A DNA stretch of 10,938 nucleotides from Methylophilaceae bacterium UBA6140 (GTDB lineage Bacteria > Pseudomonadota > Gammaproteobacteria > Burkholderiales > Methylophilaceae), in assembly GCA_002423265.1 (NCBI GenBank), contig DIVE01000141.1, forward strand, positions 1 to 10,938, given 5' to 3'. The notes below the pieces were generated by a model, which made no database searches, was not told the origin of the DNA, and was given only the letters and a program-made list of their open reading frames with translations. Shown piece after piece: positions 6,462 through 10,938 of the stretch. The position numbers and the translations under genes are program-made. Position 1 is the stretch's first letter. The number at the start of each line of letters is the position of its first letter.

Positions 6462-9400
6462 ATTGCGAACGAATGCCGTGCTGCCGCAGGAACTGTTCTA
6501 GCTGCTCGACCGGCAGCGCGGGGCTGAACAAATAGCCTTGGTAGAAATGACAACCGTTCTGCTCCAGAAACTCGCGCTGCCCTTCCGTTTCCACCCCTTC
6601 CGCCATGACTGAAAGCCCCATGCTCTTGCCCAGCGTGATGATGGTGCGCGCGATTGCTGCATCATCGGGGTCATCGAGCACGTCATGCACGAAAGAGCGG
6701 TCGATCTTGAGCTGATCCAGCGGCAACAGCTTGAGATAGGTGAGTGAAGAGTAACCGGTGCCGAAATCATCGAGCGCGAAGCTGACGCCGCAGGACTTCA
6801 GCTCGCTCATCTTGGTAATGACATCATCAAAATCCTCGATCAGCACCGACTCTGTCAGCTCAATCTTGAGTCTTTGCGGATTGGCCCCGGTGCTTTTGAC
6901 GATATCGAGCACCTGTTGCACGAATTCAGAGTGGCGGAACTGACGCGGGCTGACATTGACCGCCAGCACCAGGCTCGAGAATAGCGGTTCGGGCGCCCAG
7001 TGCACGAGTTGCTCGCAAGCTGCGCGCAGTATGACTTCACCCAATGGGATGATGAGGCCGGTATCCTCGGCCAGCGGGATAAAGCTTGCCGGTTCTATCA
7101 TGCCGCGCTGCGGATGCTGCCAGCGCACCAGCACTTCCGCGCCTATCATCATGCCGCTGTCATCCACCTGCGGCTGGTAATAAAGCACGAACTCCTGATT
7201 CTGCAGGGCAAGATGGATATCCTCCTCCATCGCCACCCGGCGTGCCACCGCACTTTGCATGTCTGGATCAAAGAAACGCATGGTGTTGCGGCCGGCCATT
7301 TTGGCCTGATACATGGCAATGTCTGCGCGTTTCAACAACTCATCAACGCGTTTGCTGCCCGGCGCGATCAAGGCTGCGCCTATGCTGGGCGTACTGCGAT
7401 GCTCGTGCCCGCCCAGACGGAAAGGTTCGGCGAAAGTGGCCAGAACCTTGTCGCTCACCCTCTGCACCTGTGCGATCGCACGCGCCTGATCGGTATCGAG
7501 CTGATCGAGGATCACCACGAATTCGTCGCCGCCCAGCCGCGCCACGGTATCGGTATCGCGCACGCAGAAGGTCAGGCGCTGCGCCACTTCGCGCAACAGC
7601 TGATCGCCGATGTCGTGTCCGAAGGTATCATTCAACTCCTTGAAGTTATCCAGGTCGATCAGCAGCAAAGCTGACCGCTCGGCTCTGTCAGGCACAGCAA
7701 GCAAGACCTTGAGCGTATCCATGAACAAGCGGCGGTTGGGCAGCTGGGTCAGCTCGTCATAAAAGGCGAGCTGTTTGATCTGCCGCTCTGCCTCCTTGCG
7801 CTGGGTGATGTCGGTGTTGATGACGAGGATGGATGTGGGCTGATTGTTATCGTCGCGCACCAGCGTTCTATGGCTCTCTACAATCAGCTCGCTGCCGTCC
7901 TTGCGTTGCTGGCGGAATTCCCCCACCCATTCGCCCAGCTCAAGTACCGCCAGAAGTGTTTGCCGCATGGTGTCAAAATCGACAAAGATTTCCGCGTCCA
8001 CGTTATGACCGATCACCTCTTCGGCTTTCCAGCCGTAGAGCCGTTCGGCGCTCTTGTTCCAGTAGAGTATACGGTCCGACAAATCCCTGACGATGATCGC
8101 ATCCTGCGCCTTGTCGAGCAATGAAGCCTGTTCGCGCAATTGCTGTTCACTCTCCTGCCGCTCAAGTTCTGCCGCTACACGTACCGCAAACACTCTCAGT
8201 GTGGAAATCAGCAGATCGGTCACCATCAGCGGTTTACGATAAAGCACGAACAGCAGGCCGATGAATTTTCCGGCGGAGTTGATCACCCGCGCGCCCAGGT
8301 AAGCTTCGGCAGGAATGTCGATATAAGCGGAGGATTGCGGGTACGCTTGCGCCAGACCGGAAGTCACCATGCAGTAATCACGGTCGGAGAGCCGCTCGCA
8401 TGGAGACCCGACGAACGGGTACTCAAAATTGCCGACTGACGCACCATCGACAACGCCTGCAATCGTTTGCACCCGGCTCGCCTTATCGTCCGAAAATCTG
8501 GCGATAAACCCGCCATCGGCACCGAGCGCATCGGCCATGTTGCGTGCCAGCTGCTCGAAGAACGTAGTACCGGCGATCGCGGAAACGCCTGCCGCCATTT
8601 TCAGCACGGCGGCCTGAATGCGGCGACGCTCCTCCTCCACCCGCAGGCTGACGATACCGAATGCCAGATCCTCCGCCAGCTCCTGCAACAGCTTGAGCTC
8701 ATCGTCGGCAACCGGCCGCACATCCAACGAATACAGCGCCAGAAACCCGAATGTCTTCTGCTGGTGCTTGAGCGGCAGCGACATCACGCCGCGATAGCCG
8801 TATTTCTGCGCCAGATCGTGCAAAGGGTAGCTCTTGTCCTGCATCACATCCTCGATGATGACGGGCGTACCGGAACGTATCGAACGCGCACCGGTGCTAT
8901 AGCCGCCGGAGTTTTCCGGAGCCCAGCTCAGATTGAGCTCGGCAAAGAAATTCTGCGGGCCGCCTTCATGCGCCTGCAACACAATGGAGCAGGCCGCATC
9001 ATGCTCGGCATATCCGACCCAGGCCATGAAGTAACCGCCGACTTCCACCGCCAGCTTGCAGATATCCTCCAACAACTGCTTTTCGTTGCTCGCACGTATC
9101 AGCGTTTCGTTGCACTGGCTCAGCATGCGCAAGGCGCGGTTCAGGCGTTGCAATTCCAGCGCGGATTCTTTCTGTTCGGTAATATCCTGCAAGGCGCCTT
9201 CGATGCGGATGGTGCGTCCGGATTCATCGCTGATGGCATAACCGATCACGTGCGCATGCAAGGCTTTACCGTGCACTGTATGCAGCTCAAGATCGATCGC
9301 AAAAGGGGTGCCGGTTTTGATGCAATTCTTCAACGCAGCCGACACCTGCGACCTGGACTCGTCGGTATAAAGCGACAGCCCCTGATCGAGGTCCATGTCT

Positions 9401-10635
9401 TCGTCTGCCGACATTTCCAGTATGGCGCGAATTTCATCGGACAGATAAACCCTGTTTTCCGCGACATCCAGCATCCAGCCGCCCACTTTTGCCCGCGTAC
9501 CGGCTATCTTCAGCAGATCCTGGCTTTGCCGCAGGCTTGCGGTCAGGTTGTTCGCCATGCTGACCGCCTTGCTTCTGGTGGTGAGCAGCGTCAGTACCAG
9601 CAGACTGAGCAAGCCGCTGACCACTGCCCCGGCAATTGCAGTAATCCAGACCTTGCCATAATCGATACCCGAACCGGGCCCTTTCAGACGCCTGAAATCG
9701 AGCGTCCAGAGGTGATTGCCAAAGCTGATGTCCGCCTGCATGAAAAAAGCATCCATCTGCGCTTGCGCATCATCGAACTCGCTACCGAACAGCAATCTGC
9801 TGCCATCCCCCGGGTCGCTTTCATAAATGCGGGTCTGAATGAATTCGGCCTTGGGGTTCTGCCAATCGCTGACGATGTTGTGCAGGAATGCTTCAATGTG
9901 AATCGGGCTGAAAATCCAGCCGTAAATAGCCTCACGCCTTGACGGAATGTTGTCGATCGGCATTTCCTTTTTATAGACCGGCATGAACATGAAAATGCTG
10001 GGCGTAGTGTTCATCATGTCGCCGTTGCCGGTCTTGTGCGAAAAAACGACGCGGTTGCTGTCTCTGGATTCATCCATCGCAGCACGCAAAACCGGGTTGG
10101 CATACAGATCGAAGCCGATGCTATGGGTATTGGCGCCGTTGAAAGGTTCTATATAAAGAACCGCGCTGCGACCGCCGTTTGAAAAGATCGGCTCAAGGTC
10201 GTAATCGGGCCAGCCGTTACTGCGCATCTCGGTGATATGCTCTTCAATCTGATCACCGGCCACCCACACCGTAACACCCAACCCTTGGACACCTTCAAAG
10301 CTGATATCTTCATGAAAGCGTTTTGCGTAGGCATGCCACTCATTGCGATCGACAAAGTTCGAAGCATCGAACATCGCTGCACCGGCCAGCAACAACCTTT
10401 TGTGAACATCAAGCCGGTCTTCGATTTTCAGCTGCAGTTCGTTGACTGCAGCTTCGAAATTCTTCTCGGCGACTCGCTCGACTTCGATGAGCGTCTGATA
10501 GGTAACAAAAGCTGTGATGCAAAGTGCGAGCAAAAAAAGCAACGCAGCCTGCCACAGCGGGGCTGATCGAAAATGCAGGACGAAATCGCTAAAACGATTC
10601 GTTTCGTTCGAATCCGATGTGTTGACGGAGGCCAC
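6460..10635 (-). CDS. CHASE-PAS-GAF-GAF-PAS-GGDEF-EAL sensor for c-di-GMP turnover
   Basis: 1391 residues from the GTG at 10635, preferred because GGAAGGAAG lies 6 bases upstream; the frame could open at a TTG at 10656, which has no ribosome-binding site. Order: short cytoplasmic tail; membrane segment about 27-47; periplasmic CHASE-type domain about 60-320 (VQGLGVTVW, SIGFDLYANP); second membrane segment 330-352; PAS about 370-490; GAF about 508-663; GAF about 688-825; PAS with PAC 837-948; GGDEF 949-1113; EAL 1131-1383. The cyclase motif is GGDEF (1035-1039) with an RDTD inhibitory I-site five residues before it (1026-1029). The phosphodiesterase domain has Glu of EVLVRW (1167), Asn of AVNVSPRQ, TESVLIED, DDFGTGYSS, Lys of LDQLKIDRSF and AEGVET, so the metal and catalytic residues appear present. 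Both activities are therefore possible in this inner-membrane protein, controlled by an extracytoplasmic ligand through CHASE and by internal PAS/GAF signals. It is transcribed alone and is divergent from the lipoprotein gene. Confidence 0.95.
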   Translation of the reverse strand: MASVNTSDSNETNRFSDFVLHFRSAPLWQAALLFLLALCITAFVTYQTLIEVERVAEKNFEAAVNELQLKIEDRLDVHKRLLLAGAAMFDASNFVDRNEWHAYAKRFHEDISFEGVQGLGVTVWVAGDQIEEHITEMRSNGWPDYDLEPIFSNGGRSAVLYIEPFNGANTHSIGFDLYANPVLRAAMDESRDSNRVVFSHKTGNGDMMNTTPSIFMFMPVYKKEMPIDNIPSRREAIYGWIFSPIHIEAFLHNIVSDWQNPKAEFIQTRIYESDPGDGSRLLFGSEFDDAQAQMDAFFMQADISFGNHLWTLDFRRLKGPGSGIDYGKVWITAIAGAVVSGLLSLLVLTLLTTRSKAVSMANNLTASLRQSQDLLKIAGTRAKVGGWMLDVAENRVYLSDEIRAILEMSADEDMDLDQGLSLYTDESRSQVSAALKNCIKTGTPFAIDLELHTVHGKALHAHVIGYAISDESGRTIRIEGALQDITEQKESALELQRLNRALRMLSQCNETLIRASNEKQLLEDICKLAVEVGGYFMAWVGYAEHDAACSIVLQAHEGGPQNFFAELNLSWAPENSGGYSTGARSIRSGTPVIIEDVMQDKSYPLHDLAQKYGYRGVMSLPLKHQQKTFGFLALYSLDVRPVADDELKLLQELAEDLAFGIVSLRVEEERRRIQAAVLKMAAGVSAIAGTTFFEQLARNMADALGADGGFIARFSDDKASRVQTIAGVVDGASVGNFEYPFVGSPCERLSDRDYCMVTSGLAQAYPQSSAYIDIPAEAYLGARVINSAGKFIGLLFVLYRKPLMVTDLLISTLRVFAVRVAAELERQESEQQLREQASLLDKAQDAIIVRDLSDRILYWNKSAERLYGWKAEEVIGHNVDAEIFVDFDTMRQTLLAVLELGEWVGEFRQQRKDGSELIVESHRTLVRDDNNQPTSILVINTDITQRKEAERQIKQLAFYDELTQLPNRRLFMDTLKVLLAVPDRAERSALLLIDLDNFKELNDTFGHDIGDQLLREVAQRLTFCVRDTDTVARLGGDEFVVILDQLDTDQARAIAQVQRVSDKVLATFAEPFRLGGHEHRSTPSIGAALIAPGSKRVDELLKRADIAMYQAKMAGRNTMRFFDPDMQSAVARRVAMEEDIHLALQNQEFVLYYQPQVDDSGMMIGAEVLVRWQHPQRGMIEPASFIPLAEDTGLIIPLGEVILRAACEQLVHWAPEPLFSSLVLAVNVSPRQFRHSEFVQQVLDIVKSTGANPQRLKIELTESVLIEDFDDVITKMSELKSCGVSFALDDFGTGYSSLTYLKLLPLDQLKIDRSFVHDVLDDPDDAAIARTIITLGKSMGLSVMAEGVETEGQREFLEQNGCHFYQGYLFSPALPVEQLEQFLRQHGIRSQ

Positions 10636-10642
10636 CTGGTAC

Positions 10643-10651
10643 TTCCTTCCG
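10643..10651 (-). promoter_or_regulatory. Ribosome-binding site deciding the GGDEF/EAL start
   Basis: On the minus strand GGAAGGAAG is followed by 6 bases (TACCAG) and GTG at 10635. This is the only strong Shine-Dalgarno in the area and places the start at the GTG, not at the upstream TTG (10656), which would put the site inside the coding sequence. Confidence 0.75.
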
Positions 10652-10758
10652 GACAAATAGAGCTGTGCTCAGTCAACAATACCAGACCGGTTCAAAATGT
10701 AAATTAACTTGCTGAATAAACACTTTTTATGAAAAAAATGATAAAAATAAGCAACACT

Positions 10759-10772
10759 TTGACTTACATCAA
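10759..10772 (+). promoter_or_regulatory. FNR/CRP-family binding site (anaerobox)
   Basis: TTGAC-TTAC-ATCAA matches the FNR/ANR/DNR consensus TTGAT-N4-ATCAA at 9 of 10 defined positions. Its centre lies 40.5 bases upstream of the start point predicted from the -10 box at 10794-10799. That is the class II activator position for FNR-type regulators. It implies activation of the downstream lipoprotein gene at low oxygen or in response to nitrogen oxides. Confidence 0.7.
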
Positions 10773-10793
10773 GACCATTGCATGTGGCCGGTC

Positions 10794-10799
10794 TAGAAT
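10794..10799 (+). promoter_or_regulatory. -10 element of the lipoprotein promoter
   Basis: TAGAAT matches TATAAT at 5 of 6 positions and gives a predicted start near 10806. No good -35 hexamer lies 17 bases upstream, as expected for an activator-dependent promoter. The upstream bases 10700-10758 are very rich in A and T and could act as an UP-like element. Confidence 0.55.
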
Positions 10800-10818
10800 G
10801 AATCAACCATTGATTCAT
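10798..10818. promoter_or_regulatory. Perfect 9-bp inverted repeat over -10/+1
   Basis: ATGAATCAA (10798-10806) and TTGATTCAT (10810-10818) are exact reverse complements around CCA. The site overlaps the end of the -10 box and the predicted start point, where a bound protein would block RNA polymerase. The left arm would be largely absent from the transcript, so a DNA operator is more likely than an RNA hairpin. The regulator is unknown. Confidence 0.55.
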
Positions 10819-10839
10819 ATTTCAGGATTGGAGCATCAA

Positions 10840-10938
10840 ATGAACAAAAAAATCATCGCCGTATTATTGGGCTTGGCCTCCGGCGTAGCGGGATGCAATA
10901 GCCAGACCCCGGAAAATGAAGCCGTTGCAACAGCGGCA
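10840..10938 (+). CDS. Putative lipoprotein, N-terminus only (cut by window edge)
   Basis: Thirty-three codons are visible from the ATG at 10840, with GGAG at 10830-10833 six bases upstream. The translation begins MNKKIIAVLLGLASGVAGC. This is a lipoprotein signal peptide with lipobox VAGC, Cys19 being the expected lipidated residue, followed by a polar then Ala-rich stretch (NSQTPENEAVATAA) that looks like a linker. The mature domain lies outside the window, so function cannot be assigned. With an FNR-type box at the promoter, candidates include a lipid-anchored copper nitrite reductase (AniA-like) or a c-type cytochrome, but this is inferred from context only. Confidence 0.75.
   Translation, partial: MNKKIIAVLLGLASGVAGCNSQTPENEAVATAA

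Noticed and set aside
7000..7674. 224-residue + strand frame antisense to the GGDEF and EAL domains
   Set aside because: The opposite strand encodes uninterrupted conserved GGDEF/EAL motifs, so this is a shadow frame.
8467..9942. 491-residue open frame on the + strand, antisense to the GGDEF/EAL gene
   Set aside because: It lies wholly inside a strongly supported gene, has no recognisable domain and low-complexity His/Gln/Arg-rich composition, and fits the open antisense frame expected from GC-biased codon use.
10657..10760. Minus-strand promoter for the GGDEF/EAL gene (TTGCTT and CATAAA at 17-base spacing)
   Set aside because: The hexamers match the consensus poorly and the region is so AT-rich that such pairs are expected; a promoter must exist here, but I cannot place it.
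10684..10794. AGACCGG (10684-10690) and CCGGTCT (10788-10794) as a long-range inverted repeat
   Set aside because: Only 7 bp over about 100 bases; expected by chance in a region of this size.

Overview
The window is a compact, ordinary-looking stretch of proteobacterial chromosome. G+C is high in the genes and drops sharply in the promoter regions. The protein families (MscS-like channel, FemAB-like/DUF482 protein, DASH cryptochrome, SelO, FadL-type porin, a large CHASE/PAS/GAF/GGDEF/EAL protein) and the spacing style fit a betaproteobacterium, perhaps in or near the Nitrosomonadales. That placement is an inference from family resemblance only; no rRNA or other marker gene is present.

Layout: (1) Bases 1-2143, + strand: the 3' part of an MscS-family channel gene whose start lies outside the window, followed after 7 bases by a FemAB-like/DUF482 acyltransferase gene, probably one operon. 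(2) Bases 2113-3426, - strand: a DASH-family cryptochrome/photolyase that converges on the DUF482 gene and overlaps its 3' end by 31 bases. (3) Bases 3519-4997, + strand: selO (protein AMPylase), divergent from the cryptochrome. The 92-base divergent region holds a perfect 9-bp inverted repeat with the geometry of an IscR/Rrf2-type operator, placed over the likely selO -10 and ribosome-binding region. (4) Bases 5148-6392, + strand: a FadL/OmpP1-type outer-membrane transporter, closed by a strong hairpin terminator. (5) Bases 6460-10635, - strand: a 1391-residue membrane-bound sensor with complete GGDEF and EAL domains for c-di-GMP turnover. (6) Bases 10840-10938, + strand: the start of a lipoprotein gene cut by the window edge, behind a promoter with an FNR/CRP-type box about 41 bases upstream of the predicted start point and a second perfect palindrome over the -10/+1.

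No mobile element, CRISPR array, tRNA or rRNA was found. Every gene belongs to a known family except the truncated lipoprotein. The most informative unexplained signals are regulatory: the palindrome between cryptochrome and selO, and the double-site promoter at the right edge, which looks like an oxygen-controlled gene with a second regulator. I did not find a convincing new multi-gene system.
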